64,000 nt of DNA from Entophlyctis helioformis (GCA_025526915.1 JAHLKH010000099.1:32143-96142); one strand, 5' to 3'. Positions 52,925-64,000 are shown, numbered from the stretch's first letter. Notes: generated by a model from the letters alone, not told the origin. Numbers and translations: made by a program.

Positions 52925-55900
52925 CTACGTGGACGTTTGCGGCACCTCTTGTGATGCAGCAACGGCGTGACGAGACTTGCGGTCGCGTCTCCTGCGTTGG
53001 CGTCTGTCCTCGTGGGTCTCCATCTGGTCGAGCATCGCGTGGAAACTGGACAGCGACGATTCCATCAGCTGGATGAGCGTGTCCAGCACCTGTGTCTGCT
53101 GCTGGCCCTGGGCATCGCTGTCCTGCTGCTGCGGATTGCGCGGCTGCTGTGTGTGGATATCCGGCGAAACGCCAGCCAGTGATTCTGTTGACCGCGTTGA
53201 CGAGAGACGCTGGCCGGAACCTGGGATCAGAAGCGCGTGTGGTTGCATGCCCATTGGGGGTGTTGAGACCTGTTGCTGGTGCTGTGCTTCTGGTGATGGC
53301 TGTGGTTGTGGTTGTGGTTGTGGTTGAAGTGGCTGGATAACTGAACCGGATGTTGCTGCGTGCAATGCGTCCCTGACCATCTGCTCCAGCTCGTGTACGC
53401 TGCGCCGCAAGTCATCTTGCTCTGCGTTGCTCATTTGAACTGTCTGGATAAGCTGCTGCTGTGTTTGCTGCTGCTGTGCTTGCGGTTGAGTCGACTGTTG
53501 CTGTGGTTGCGGTTGAATCGGCTGTTGCTGTGGCTGTGACTGGAATGACTCGAGGAATTGGTGGCTTGCATGCTGATCAACAAATGCAAGCGGTCTGGAC
53601 GGTCCATGGTTTCCAACAATGCTCGCCCGAGACGTATCACTCGGCAACCACACCGCATCCGCAATCTGCGAAATCTCGGCGGGTGTTAGACCACGTGGTT
53701 GGCTGCTGTCCATCTCCATTCCAGTGTCCCGAGTGGCAGCCCCGCTCTGTGCGGACAGGCGTCCTTGAGAGTGTGGCTGGCTACGTGGCTGACTGTGTTG
53801 TTTGGCTGGCGATACGCTGGATGCATGCACTCTTGATGTGGACTGTATCTCGGGTGAATCCCATGCTTTCACGGGTAGCTTCGGTGCTGTTGGTGGTGTT
53901 GGTGTTGCAGATGCAGGTCGCGGGGCTCGCGCTGGACGGAGTGCTGGCTTCGACGATCGGATGGCTTGCTCGGCACGCTTTTGCGACGCCCTGTGCGATT
54001 CAAACGCGACGCGTGCTGGCGATGGCTGTGTTGGCTGGCCGGGTGGGCTGAGCGACTCTAACAGCGACAGGTTCTCTTCGGCTATCGACGCCAGCGTCTC
54101 TCGCGCACTTGGAGATGACGGTAGTAGAAATCGCACCAGCTGAGTCGTGTCTACGCGATGTGTTGGCTTTGGTGTTGCTGCCATCCTTTGCGTCTGACTG
54201 CCCACCACAGAGGCGTTGCTCGCTGCTTTGCCTGAAGATCGCGACAGGGATGCCGCTGTCTTGGCCATAAATGACGATGGCTGGACCAAGATGCCAGGCT
54301 TGCCCGATGTCTTTGCTGTCGCAGACTTCCGCTTGCGCACCGAGCTCTCTGTGTGGAGATACTGCCGGATATTGGGTCCAATCGGATGATACGTGTCCTT
54401 GAGCGGCCGCTCGGTGTTGAGCCACAGCAGGTCAGCGTCGCGTTCCAATGGCTGTTCCTGCGTGTGCTCATATCCAAGGATTTGGCGGCTGTCTGCAATG
54501 CCTGCAAAGACTGCTGCTGCACGCGTGCGCCTTGCATCGTTCTTTGCAAGCAGCTCATGCACCGAGTATAGGAGATCCTCATCTGTCGATGCAAGCGTGT
54601 CAAAGCCAATGGCACTGCATGCCCGTTGACTTGCAGCAGCCTTACCAATACAGTTGTTCCGCATATCCAGGATAACCATCTCAACGTTTTGCTGCAAAAC
54701 AGTCTTGGCCAAGAGACCACTCCTGTTGGTCAGGTTGTTCATCTGAATGTCAAGGGCTGGGTCCATGCACGTCCATGTGAGACAACAGTCATGCGAGCCC
54801 ATCAGTGGTTTGTTGGTGCATCAGACAACTCACCGAGAAGGCCGACCTCTTCGCGAACGAGATCCAGCAGTGCCTCGCAACCCGCATCGCCAATCTGGTT
54901 TCTGCACAGATTGAGGCGTTTGAGTGGCCGGGGTGCGGCTTCCGCAGGCAGATGGTTTGCTTCGAGTCGTTCAAGGTCAAGCTCTGAAAGACGGAGTGAC
55001 CATGCCCATTGGTCTGCTTGTCTGCGGACGGCCAGGCTCTGTTGTTGCGGGGTGTGAGCATGGTCGTCATTCGGTCACCACATTCAATGACTGACCTTGA
55101 GAAGCGCTGCGATAATGTGCGCGCCGCGTTCAGTAAGGTTGCATGCACCGAGATTGAGCATTCGCAGATGCATGATGGTGCGTATGGCTGGTGCAAGCTC
55201 TGTTCGAGGCAGAATGGTCAGATGGTTGCTGGGAACATGCCACATCCCAACCCAATGGCAGCATACGGAAGAGGCCGGAATCGCCCAAGTCCGTGCGTGC
55301 AAGTGACAGTTCCTGGATCGTCTCGTTCTTGTAGAGACCCTACAGCCACGGCACATCGTTAGCTGTCTGCCATTCAACTCTTTGCGGCGACACGGATGCA
55401 ACTCACTTTGGCGAGCAGAGCGAGTGCCGTCTCGTGAATATCAAACCCTGCTAGCTCAAGCTTGACAATGAATGGATTGCCTGCAAGGCATTCACGCAGC
55501 GCACTGCGCAGACCAAAGCGGGTTAGCGACGGGCATGCTGGCAATCCTGCTTATATCTCCTGTGGTACCTCATCAGATGCGGAAGGACGCGATGGATGGT
55601 CGACGGACCAGGTGCAAGACCCGTCGGCTTCATCGATGCGAAGCGATTCGCGGCAGCCAGCGGAGCCTTGGTCGGTCGTGCAGCCACAAGGCTGCCAGCA
55701 CCAGCAACCCTGACGGCCAATGCCGCCGCAGCAACAGCCGCCTCGCTCTCACGCCGCTCGGCCGTCGCATTGCCGTTGGAGAAGACGTAGATTTGCGTCA
55801 AGTCTCGGTTCTGGCGGAGGGCTTTGAGCAACGGCGACCAGTCTTCGTCTCGGCGCACTCGGTCCACGTCCACGTACAGGTGGTTCTTGGACTCGAGGGC

Positions 55901-56200
55901 TGGTGTCATGACTTCGGTCATGACCGGCAGCGAGTGGAGCTCGCAGAGTGAAAAGTATGTGCGGCCAAAGGATGTCGAGCCGCCGCTGTCCAGCAGCTCC
56001 CGCCGATTGATGATGCGCGGTCTGTCTGGCCGTGGCTGCACGCCGCCTGGTGTCTGGACTGCCCGGCTGTGCTGGCTGTCAGTGCTGGCCTGTATGGGTC
56101 TGCCAGTAGTAGCAGCAGCAGAGGAGCCAGCAGCCCTGCGCGACCTTGTGTTGAGCGCGAATGTGGCGTGTGTGGCGTGTGTCGCGTTCATGGTCGGCAC
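52925..56200 (-). CDS. CEP78-like centrosomal leucine-rich repeat protein
   Basis: Exons 56200-55569, 55503-55407, 55339-55267, 55199-55096, 55038-54834 and 54756-52925 give about 980 residues in phase. The N-terminal half carries LRRs broken by introns: IVKLELAGFDIHETALALLA, IQELSLARTDLGDSGLF, LRMLNLGACNLTERGAHIIA, LKRLNLCRNQIGDAGCEALL and VEMVILDMRNN. The C-terminal half is disordered and Gln/Pro/Ser-rich, with a short coiled coil (LDTLIQLMESSLSSFHAMLD). LRR order and the ILDxRNN segment fit CEP78, which sits on mature centrioles/basal bodies and regulates cilium length and centrosome duplication. The first 200 residues include a strand-rich segment (KNHLYVDVDRVRRDEDW). Orthology is likely but should be tested. 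Confidence 0.75.
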
Positions 56201-56307
56201 GGCGAGGTCAGATGTAAAGGCAAGCGGTCATCGACTGGATTCATTCTCAAGAAAGGCTTGCAGAGCTTGCACATGGCAGACTGCTACTGATACTGCTACT
56301 GACGCTG

Positions 56308-57156
56308 CTACTGACGCTGCTCGGGTGCGTACTTGACCACAGCCACGGGCACATTCAAATGGTGGACACAATAGTCACTGACGGATCCCAGCACCCACCT
56401 ACACAGCCAGCACGTCTGATCGTCAGCGCCTGTCTGCATCCACACGACGTGCATGCCGTCAAGCACACTCACCGTCTCAGACCGTGGCCCTTGTTGGTAG
56501 TGCCAATCACAAACAGGTTTGTATCGGGGTGCTTGTCCCGAATGTACTGCCGAGCGACCACACCTGTCAGCAGCGATCTTCACCGCCGTCAACGCATACA
56601 ATCCAGATGCATACCTTGTCAAACACCGGCCCAGTCTCGCCCTCGCCCTCGACGGCATAGAACTCGTAGCTGACCTGCTTCGCACCGTCAGCTTACGGCC
56701 CCCAGCCACCAACACGCCGGCCGAGACGAGCGACGAACCTTTTTGAACAGCTTGTTGCGGAGGAACATCCGGCACTGTTGGATATCCTCTTCAGAGGACG
56801 CCTCTATCTCGACATTGAACGCACGCTCCAGTCGGTCGCTGTCCAGGTATTCATGCCGTGACGCCCTGGTCAGCGCATTGCTCTTGATGCTCATGTCGGT
56901 TCAAGTGCCCATGTGTCGGCAGGACCCACATTCCAGGCAGAGTCTGTCGTGGGTTGAGCGCAACCACATAGACGATGAGCAGACGGTAGTTGGCGTTGAG
57001 GCGCAGACACAGCTCAGCTGCGTGCAGGACGGCCTCTTGCGCGGGAAGGGTGTTGTTGAATGCCACCACGACCGTGTACGGCGTTGCTGGCGTTGCGGCT
57101 CCTGATGCGGCGACTGACATGTTGTTGCACGATTGGTCAAGGTGAATCATATTCAT
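56308..57156 (-). CDS. Universal stress protein (UspA-like)
   Basis: Exons 57156-56930, 56889-56739, 56674-56615, 56546-56473 and 56398-56308 give 200 residues; a start at 57120 (MSVAASGAATPATPYTVV) would give 188. The N-terminal strand YTVVVAFNNTLPAQEAVLHA and the C-terminal VIGTTNKGHGLRRWVLGSVS (the GxxGxGxxR...GSVS ATP/phosphate loop variant), then HLNVPVAVVK, are the USP signature. Members bind ATP or AMP and aid stress survival; the substrate is unknown. The exon 1/2 boundary has two workable choices. The first start codon lies only 4 bp beyond the end of the duplicated GPCR arm, so the promoter must lie inside that arm. Confidence 0.88.
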
Positions 57157-57159
57157 TCC

Positions 57160-60100
57160 CTATCTCTGATGGCTGAGTTGCTCGTACTCACGGAGACTGA
57201 TGGCGCTGCTGCGACGGATCCCTGACGGATCGCCTGCATGCCGGACACCGCTCAGCGTCCCGCTCGATCCAGCAATAGCCTCGAGCCCCAGCCGCGTGTT
57301 GCTTGGTGTGGATGGCACTGACCGATACACGCCAACGTGCTGGCCGGTCTGGCTGCTCGTCCCACAACCGGCTGCATCGTCGATCTGTGTGCCCACAGGC
57401 CCACCTGGCTGCCCCGTGCGGTGCCGCTGTTCTTCTCCACCGGCGTCAGCTCGCAAAGCGACCGAAAGTCGACAGCGCCAGCCACATCGTCAAACTTGAC
57501 CGACAGCACAAGCTGGTCGCGAGCAAACACATTCACGACGCGCTCGTCCCTGCCGTCTGCAACCATGCGCAGCTGCCTGATGTCTCGCAGAAACAGCTGC
57601 GGCCCCGAGAAGAAGACCTGCGCACATCGGCGTGATGCCCGCTCGTCGCCCGTCTTGGACACGTGCAGTCTTGTCCGCTTGAGCAGCACAATGTCCAGGC
57701 TGGGAATGAGGATCAGCTGCGCCGTCGTCCATGCACTTGCCATGCCTGGTGCCTTGAACGCCACGAGCACGGGCCTCTTGGACTTGTACGTCAGCGAGCT
57801 GGTGGGCGACCGCTGGCAGTTGGGATCAGATCCACACGCTTGCGACTCTGAGCTGGACTCGTCCGTGTCCGACAGGTCGTCAGAGTCGTCCTTGTCTGTC
57901 ACTCGGTGAGCGTGCGAGTTGGCCATCGTTGGATGCCTGGATGGATATGCGCGTCTGACTGGCAGAATGTCCGTTGTCTCTGCAGACGGAAGCGGCTGCG
58001 GCCGTGGCCGTGACCGTGGCAGGGATACCGGCGACCTGCTCTTGCTGTCTGCCTCGAGCACGGCGTTGATCTTGGATCCATGCACGGCTGCGAGCGTGGT
58101 GAGCACGACAACCAGGATCGCTGTCTGCTTGATCGTGAACAGCGCGCCAACGCTCAGCGTGCCTGCACTGGTGCTCAGCAGCGGGATGACGACGATGCCA
58201 ATGACGACCTGGCTGTACACGCACAGACCGACCATCTTGGCTTCGTTGAAGTCGGCACGCACATGCTGCGTGGCAAAGGCGAGCATCGTGCACATCAGAA
58301 GCAGCAGTGCGATCCATGCCGTCAGTCCGCCGTTCATGGCCATCTGAAACGCCGTGCTTGTCGATGAGCATGTGTAGTAGTATGACAGCGAGCTGACGCG
58401 CATGAGCGTTGGCTTGGGCGGATCGACCAGTGTCCACACGAGCAGGATGGCGACGGCAACCAGGATCGAGAGGGTCGTCTGCTCGAGCAGGTCTATGTTG
58501 GACAGTCCCTTTCTGATGCTGGCTGTGATCTGGATGCCGTTGAAGACGCGGTACAGGCGGAGCAGCTTGGTTGCCAGCGCACTCAGCACAACCACGAAGC
58601 CGAGCCCGATCAGCCAGATGTCTGCGATGCAATGCATGGCTGTTGGTGTCTGGCAGCAGATGGACCGGTGGATGGATCGGTGGATGGATCGGTGGATGGA
58701 TCGGGTCAGAGCATCACGACAGACACGCGACAGACAGGCGACAGACAGGCGACCAAGGCTTGACAAGCATCGCTTACCCCAACCATCGTGAACACGTCAA
58801 AGCATGGCAGCAGCAGACCAACAAGCATCATGTGCATGTTTGGAATGGACGATTTGCGGATGATGGGGTTGTGTCGATGCACTGCAAAGAAGGCGGCCGT
58901 GGCAGTGATCAGCAGCATGGCGATCAGGTTGAGTGCGATGGCCGATGCACCAAGACCGCCGCGGAGACGGACGATGACCGTGTAGTCGGCCACCACAATG
59001 TCGTCCGCTGGCGTGACAGTCAACTCTGGATCGTCGTTCCATCATGTCTGTGAGTGCATGCCACAAAGTGCTACTCGACACACGCCATTGCAAACAACAG
59101 TCCACGGCGGCAAGCATACCGTCAGTGCCGTACAGGATGGTGCGAGTGATGGTCACTTGGCGCGTCTGTGCATCCCACTGGGCAACTGGCACAAACTGCT
59201 TCTGGTCGCCCTGGATGCTGAAGATGTTGTATGACGATGTGGGATCGCCCGTCAATGGATCCAGATTGACCTTGCCAGTCGGTGTGAACACGTCAGGAAA
59301 GTTGAACATGGTCGCTGGACTCGGGAACAGCCTGTTGAGACGACCAGCAGCCAGATCCGTGATACTCGTGCCAGGAGTTGTCCTCAAGAACCGATCAAAG
59401 CCGCGAAGGAGCAGCTCCATGCATGCTGCATGCTTGAAATGGTTTGCAGAAACTGCCTCAGTTGTGTTGATCTCGCGCAAATACTTGCTTGCCAGTGAGG
59501 CGACAAAGTCGTAAGCTGGGCCATTCCCGTCAACCGGACGTGTAATCATGAACCCTGGTACGCGGCTGCTGAACCGAATGGACTGCATGCCGTCTGATCC
59601 GATCCAGACGTACTTGGACGACATCATGCCACGCTTCGCGGCGGCTTGGAAAAGACCCTCGACTTGGTCCGCAATGGCAAACACGAGAACAACAAACACG
59701 TTGGAGTCGCGGATGTTGTCCAGGTAGGCTTCCCAGCTGGACGCATTGTACGATCCGTCTGGTGTGATGCCTATATGCGACACGGCATTCTGCACCGATA
59801 TGATCTTGAGAGGCGATCCGGCCACTGCGTCTTGGAATGCCTTGAGGATGCCGGTGCCGTATGCGTCGGTCTGGCTGATGATGGCGACACGACGCCAACC
59901 CATACTCAGCACAAAGTCTCGAATGGCTACTGTTTGGAGGTTGTCGCTGGGGATTGTGCGGAAGAAGTACGGGTACTTTGTCTTGTCGGACAAGTCTGGG
60001 TTGGTCGAGGCACCGTCGCACTGAGGCACACGCTTTGCTTCGGTCAACATGGTGGTCTGTGACCGATGGACAGCACTTGTTGAGCATGGACACATGCAGA

Positions 60101-60696
60101 CACACGGCAGTCACACACACGCATGGCAGTCGCAGCTCACTGGAGCCAGACACTCACCAGCTTGGTCGCACTGCTAATACCCGAGCCTACAATGCCAATG
60201 ACACCTCTGTCTAGAAGCTGAAGCGTCGTGATGATGGCTTCTGCAATGGTGTCTGCATGAAAGGAACACCCAAACGCGGTGTTCATCACCACGCGACGCC
60301 ATGTCAGCACCACACGCGTCAGCATTACACGCGTCAGTCTACTGGCTCGAGCTCAAGAGGCAATCATCCAGAGCATGCATGAACTACGTGCCGCTCATGA
60401 ATTCACCGGACCTTTGAATGGATTGGCGACAAGCTGGACGGTTGCGCCAGGCAACAGGTCGGTTGTGTTGGCGAGATACTGGAGCCACATCTGCAGGCTG
60501 TAGACCGTGATGCGATACGTGGCGCTCCCAAGAGGCGACACCTGTGTGTCAAAGCTATACTTTGCTGCGTTATAGCCAAGAACGATGGTTGTGTTTGTGG
60601 GCGGCTGGTTCTCGTCCAGCACACGAAACGCGGTAGACGGGCCGGGCTTGAGGTGACAGTCGCAGGCGGTATGTGTCCAAGAGAGGAGGATGTCAT
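57160..60696. repeat. Right arm of inverted gene duplication
   Basis: Reverse-complement match of 1-3502. Similarity stops at 57160, the last base of the ancestral TAG, next to the universal stress gene. The far end cannot be defined because the left arm is cut by the window. Confidence 0.9.
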
Positions 60697-60838
60697 GGTT
60701 CGCAGCCATTGTCAGCTGCATGCATGCAGGCACTCGGCAACAAACCAGTGAAGCAGGAGGCATAAAGGCACACACAAGGAGCAGTGCCTGCAGAAGCAGC
60801 AGCGGCAACAGCCGGACAAGCCGTCGTGGCGAAAGCAT
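57252..60838 (-). CDS. Class C (GABA-B-like) G-protein-coupled receptor, copy B, full length
   Basis: Exons 60838-60412, 60252-60158, 60056-59120, 59025-58778 and 58649-57252 give 1,034 residues, all phases consistent. The start MLSPRRLVRLLPLLLLQALL is a signal peptide. It is followed by the ANF/Venus-flytrap ligand domain, the 7tm_3 domain (VVADYTVIVRLRGGLGASAI; TPTAMHCIADIWLIGLGF with the conserved Cys of helix 3; AILVVVLTTLAAVHGSKINA), an acidic linker and a possible PH/GRAM-like tail. In this copy the tail is in frame with the helices, unlike copy A. Beyond SGTARGS the frame probably drifts; another frame continues to 57160 (ISLREYEQLSHQR). Expected role: plasma-membrane sensing through G proteins; the ligand is unknown. 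Confidence 0.93.
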
Positions 60839-60920
60839 GTTGAAGGGTGAAGTGTGGCAAGATTTCATTGACTGTTGCAAATGTAGATCTCGACGGCCAA
60901 GCGGCCTCTCGCCCGTGTTG

Positions 60921-61430
60921 TCATGCCTTGAGCCAGTCGTCGAGCTTGGCCTTGAAGAGAGCATCGTCACCCCAGCGCTTCTTGATTGGATCGACGTTCA
61001 GCCCAAAGTAGATGGCGTCGACTCCCTCGCCATCCGACGGGTCGGCCGAGCCAGTCGAGCCGGCAGGACGGCGGAAGCGCACAATGAGCGGCTTGTAAGA
61101 GAGGCCAAGCGTGCGCTCTTGCCAGACGGAGAAGGCCTCGTCAAAGCCATGCACAACGTCGACAATGTCTGCCTTGCTGATGCGGATCACGACCCTGGCC
61201 GCCTCACCACCATCGTTTCCTGGCTGCGGGTCCTTTGGGTCGCGCTTGTGGAAGCCCGTGAACACGAGCTCCGTGGGTGTCAGCGAGAACGTGCCCTCGC
61301 AGTGGTGCAGCGGAAACAGAAACGTCGTGTGTGCAGCCAGCCAGTCCTGCCAGTTGCGGTCGAACACCTGCGCTTTCGTGGACCAAATGGCGGCAGCCTC
61401 GTCGGTCGTTGGTGGTGCGGTTGTTGCCAT
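60921..61430 (-). CDS. Small soluble protein, possibly PH/GRAM-like
   Basis: A single exon of 169 residues (MATTAPPTTDEAAAIWSTKA to KLDDWLKA). It has no signal peptide or membrane segment. The order of predicted strands (EGTFSLTPTELVFTGFHKRD, ARVVIRISKADIVDVVHGF, LSYKPLIVRFRRP, VDAIYFGLN) followed by a closing helix (GDDALFKAKLDDWLK) recalls a PH- or GRAM-like fold; this is inference from pattern, not a family match. Codon use and composition look like a real gene. It ends 82 bp upstream of the GPCR copy B start, on the same strand. Confidence 0.7.
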   Translation of the reverse strand: MATTAPPTTDEAAAIWSTKAQVFDRNWQDWLAAHTTFLFPLHHCEGTFSLTPTELVFTGFHKRDPKDPQPGNDGGEAARVVIRISKADIVDVVHGFDEAFSVWQERTLGLSYKPLIVRFRRPAGSTGSADPSDGEGVDAIYFGLNVDPIKKRWGDDALFKAKLDDWLKA

Positions 61431-62930
61431 GATCTGAGGGGAGCGTTCAAGTGGTGTTGAGGAGATGACTGGGCAGTGCAGCTCAATGACGTTTTACTGA
61501 CTCATCTGCCAGTGTTGCCCTTGTACGACGTGCCTCGAGTCAGCTGCGCGATGCAATCTGGAAAGCCAACACGCACGGCGGATGAGCCTCAGAGCCACAC
61601 ATGCCGCTGTGCCGCCCCTCGTGCAGACCTGAATCGGCCTCAAGACCCCAGAGTGCCGCTTAAAGACACGCTTAAAGACATCCATCAAGGACACAGACGT
61701 CGCTCGCAGCTACAACCGCGTGGCAGGCATGGCTACCACGATGATCCTCGCGATCGCGGAGCGACAGAACAAGGACATCTTCGAGATGAAGGAGACGCAG
61801 CGAGACGCAGCGAGACGCAGGCGCCAAACTCGTCGACACAACCGAAGCCGAGACCGCGGACATGGGCCGCCCAGCCAATGGCGTCGGCTTCAGCTGGACC
61901 CCACGCATGCTGAGCAATGCGACCACGGCACGGCCAGGCCAGCCAACGATCACGGCCAAACGAGAATGCGCTCGCGTTTCCCGCCATTCGATGCAAGCGA
62001 CTTCCGCCCCACCAAGCTCGACAGCAGGCAGCCCAACACGGCACCGACGACACGGCCATGAAGGGCCCGTGCGACTGCTGCCGGCACCCGCTCCGCTCCG
62101 CCCCGCCCCGCCCCCAGAGCAGCGTGAACGGCAACGTGCGACTCGCAGCAGACCCGCCGCAAACGCAGTGCTCCGCAAGCAGCTGCAGCACAGACCGGCC
62201 GCACGACGCCAAGATGCGGCCGGTTGGACCCGCAAGACCGACTGACGCAGCAGGCCGCAGACAGCCAGCAACAGCACACGGCCGGCCGCTGCTCCATCGC
62301 CACCGTCGGCATACGTCCAGCACCCCTACCGCCGGAGACCGACGGACCTCTGCACGCACACTCCTCGCCGCCGCCGAACCCGCACACGCATCCAGATCCA
62401 GACCGGCTGGCGCTCATCGTGTGCGTCATCGATCTCTGGCCAGCCGCGCGTTCAACCAGCCAAGACACACGCGGCCAAGACGAGACCGCGTGGGAGAGGA
62501 CTACACAACCAAGCCATGCATTCGACACGACCTTTGCGACAATCGACCTGGCCCCAGTGGCGGTGGTTACCCGGCCTGTCCCAGCCTGTCCTGACTCGCG
62601 ACGCAGCCATGCTGACGCGAGATCGTCCCTTTTCGGAACGGCATGCCCTGGTGACGCAGGCAGCCATTCCGTCTGTGTGGACAATGGCTCGGTCGCTGTT
62701 GGAGTGGAGTGTCAAGACCGGTTTGGCAGCCGTACCGATCAGGCTGCTCAGCGATCGGACCTTCCCTTGGCACCGGACATCCGGCCCGACCTCGTCCGAC
62801 CTCGTCAGCACTCGATCAGGTGAGCCTCATTGTCGAGCAGGTGGCCGTGTGCCAGCCAGTGCTGACAGCCTGCCACCCGATCTGTCTGCGTTATGCTGCG
62901 CATTCCGGTTAGGCTCTTACCTGCCGGCAT
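61431..62930. other. No intact gene recognised; likely decayed sequence next to a retroelement
   Basis: ORFs here are short, Arg/Pro/Thr-rich and overlap in all frames. One short plausible segment (MATTMILAIAERQNKDIFEM, near 61730) could be a remnant of a gag-like or unrelated gene. No long terminal repeat is evident. Confidence 0.35.
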
Positions 62931-63045
62931 AGGTGTTCGCTTGGCATCGGACACCCGACCCGACCCTGCCTTTAACTGACTCGGCCGCAACAGCCATTGG
63001 CTCCCCCAACCACGTCGCACCCAACATCTCTCTCAAGGGCAACAG

Positions 63046-63894
63046 ACACGCGTCGATCGATGCATGCCACCTCACCAAATGGAGGATTGCAAGCCCTATC
63101 ACGGACAACTCGGCGACGATGTTCTGCCAGGCGCTCTGCTATGGCGTCGTCACCCAGTTCGTACCGATGAAGGTCCAGGTTACGGATGAAAGCCGAGAGT
63201 TCACATCCAACGTCACCTGCCAGGCTAGCAAGAAGGCTGCAGATCGACCAGCGATTCACGACTGCGTACCAGCACCAGGCCGGGCACGGAGCAGAGCGAA
63301 TCGCAAAGTACCTCAAGGACGGACTCGGCATATGCACGCAGGACGACTACCCCCGCGTGGGAGCTACCGACGCGATCCCTTGTCTACTCCTACAACTGCT
63401 CCCCACATGCAACCACCAGGTTCACCCAGTTCTTTCTCATGCACAGCTTCCAGCCGCCGGCGCTGGCCCACCGGGACGGGGCGGACATGCAACCGACAAT
63501 CAAGGAGGACGCGTTCAAGCACTGGTTGCACATGCTGTGCACACGACACCTCGCACGGGCCATGGCTGCCAAACACATCATGGACCAGCCACAGGAGTGT
63601 GGCACACGAGACAATACCGGCTGGAAGGAAGGACGGGACGTTCAGCTTAGGCGACTGTGTCCGTGTCTGGGCCGACGTCCAGGGCCGACCGGGCCAACAC
63701 AGCAAGTTCCAAGATACCTGGTGACGCGCATGTGTGGTTTTCGAAGTGTGGCTCCCATTCCAACTACGTCGTCCAACCTCTGGGAGGACGATCGGCAACC
63801 CCTGGAGGGTAGGCCGTATCGAGTGGTCAACATCAAGAAGCTCCGACCGTTGTTTGCTCGGCAGGAACAACCCTCCACCAAGGTTTTGGAATGA
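63046..63894 (+). mobile_element. Decayed Ty3/Gypsy-type integrase (LTR retrotransposon remnant)
   Basis: Pieces of one integrase occur in order but in shifting frames: a catalytic-core start (DACHLTKWRIASPITDNSA) near 63060, the TDESREFTSNV segment (expected second Asp) near 63180, FTTAYQHQAGHGAERIAKYL (third catalytic residue region, normally NGxxER) near 63265, a later helix block (EDAFKHWLHMLCTRHLARAM) near 63500, GDCVRVWADV near 63650, and a C-terminal YRVVNIKKLRPLFA near 63820, typical of the end of such polyproteins. At least four frame changes make it non-functional. The rest of the element is not seen within the window. Confidence 0.8.
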
Positions 63895-64000
63895 GCGAAC
63901 CGCAGCTCGCAAGATGCTACCGTCGCCGCAGCAGATCTGGATGTGGCAGGTGGCCTCCAGTCCATGGATCTTGGATTCGTGCCGATTCTGGACGCAGATG

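Noticed and set aside
61716..62823. Intact gag gene for the retroelement
   Set aside because: ORFs are short and compositionally skewed, with no CCHC knuckle or capsid pattern.

Overview
The window is nuclear DNA from a flagellated, chytrid-like fungus. The evidence is GC-rich sequence, short GT-AG introns (mostly 40-160 bp), a fungal cell-wall gene (GH76 mannanase), ciliary and centriolar genes (a sperm-tail PG-rich repeat protein and a CEP78-like LRR protein), class C G-protein-coupled receptors, and an ankyrin-type repeat gene with WLHxNRxEGCT units. Assignment to Chytridiomycota, perhaps Rhizophydiales, is inference; no marker gene proves it. About 18 protein-coding loci, one tRNA-Val(AAC) and remnants of two retroelement classes can be supported. 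|| Layout: 0-3.5 kb, 5'-truncated class C GPCR (+). 3.7-5.4 kb, GH76 mannanase (-). 5.7-6.3 kb, degraded unidentified coding remnant (-). 6.5-8.5 kb, low-complexity protein of unknown function (+). 8.5-14.4 kb, two tandem single-pass membrane proteins with LEA-2-like C-terminal domains (+). 15-16.8 kb, frameshifted ankyrin-type gene (+). 16.9-17.3 kb, LINE reverse transcriptase fragment and tRNA-Val (-). 17.8-18.9 kb, short-chain dehydrogenase (+). 19.2-26.3 kb, Sec7/BIG-type Arf-GEF (-). 26.6-29.3 kb, SAMHD1-like HD phosphohydrolase (+) whose first intron holds a striking hairpin array. 29.6-31.4 kb, F-box/LRR protein (+). 31.8-34.2 kb, cytochrome b5/acyl-CoA dehydrogenase fusion (-). 34.5-43.8 kb, giant Sec16 (-). 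43.9-47.1 kb, STPG flagellar protein (+). 47.2-50.2 kb, coiled-coil protein (+). 50.6-51.1 kb, FAM210/DUF1279 protein (+). 51.3-52.9 kb, polyQ protein (+). 52.9-56.2 kb, CEP78-like protein (-). 56.3-57.2 kb, universal stress protein (-). 57.2-60.8 kb, second, full-length class C GPCR copy (-). 60.9-61.4 kb, small conserved-looking protein (-). 63.0-63.9 kb, decayed Ty3/Gypsy-type integrase (+). || Themes: Sec7 and Sec16 both serve vesicle traffic, and the STPG and CEP78-like genes serve the zoospore flagellum and centriole, but there is no operon-like logic. The GPCR genes at the two ends form an inverted duplication at least 3.5 kb per arm, about 54 kb apart, with nearly identical introns and membrane domains but a divergent patch in the ligand-binding domain. 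Many genes are otherwise intact but need single-base frame corrections, often in short homopolymers. This looks more like residual consensus errors than mass pseudogenisation, so several proteins here cannot be translated cleanly from the given sequence. The most unusual element is the array of 14 short hairpins, largely paired as double hairpins with compensatory stem changes, at 26973-27345.
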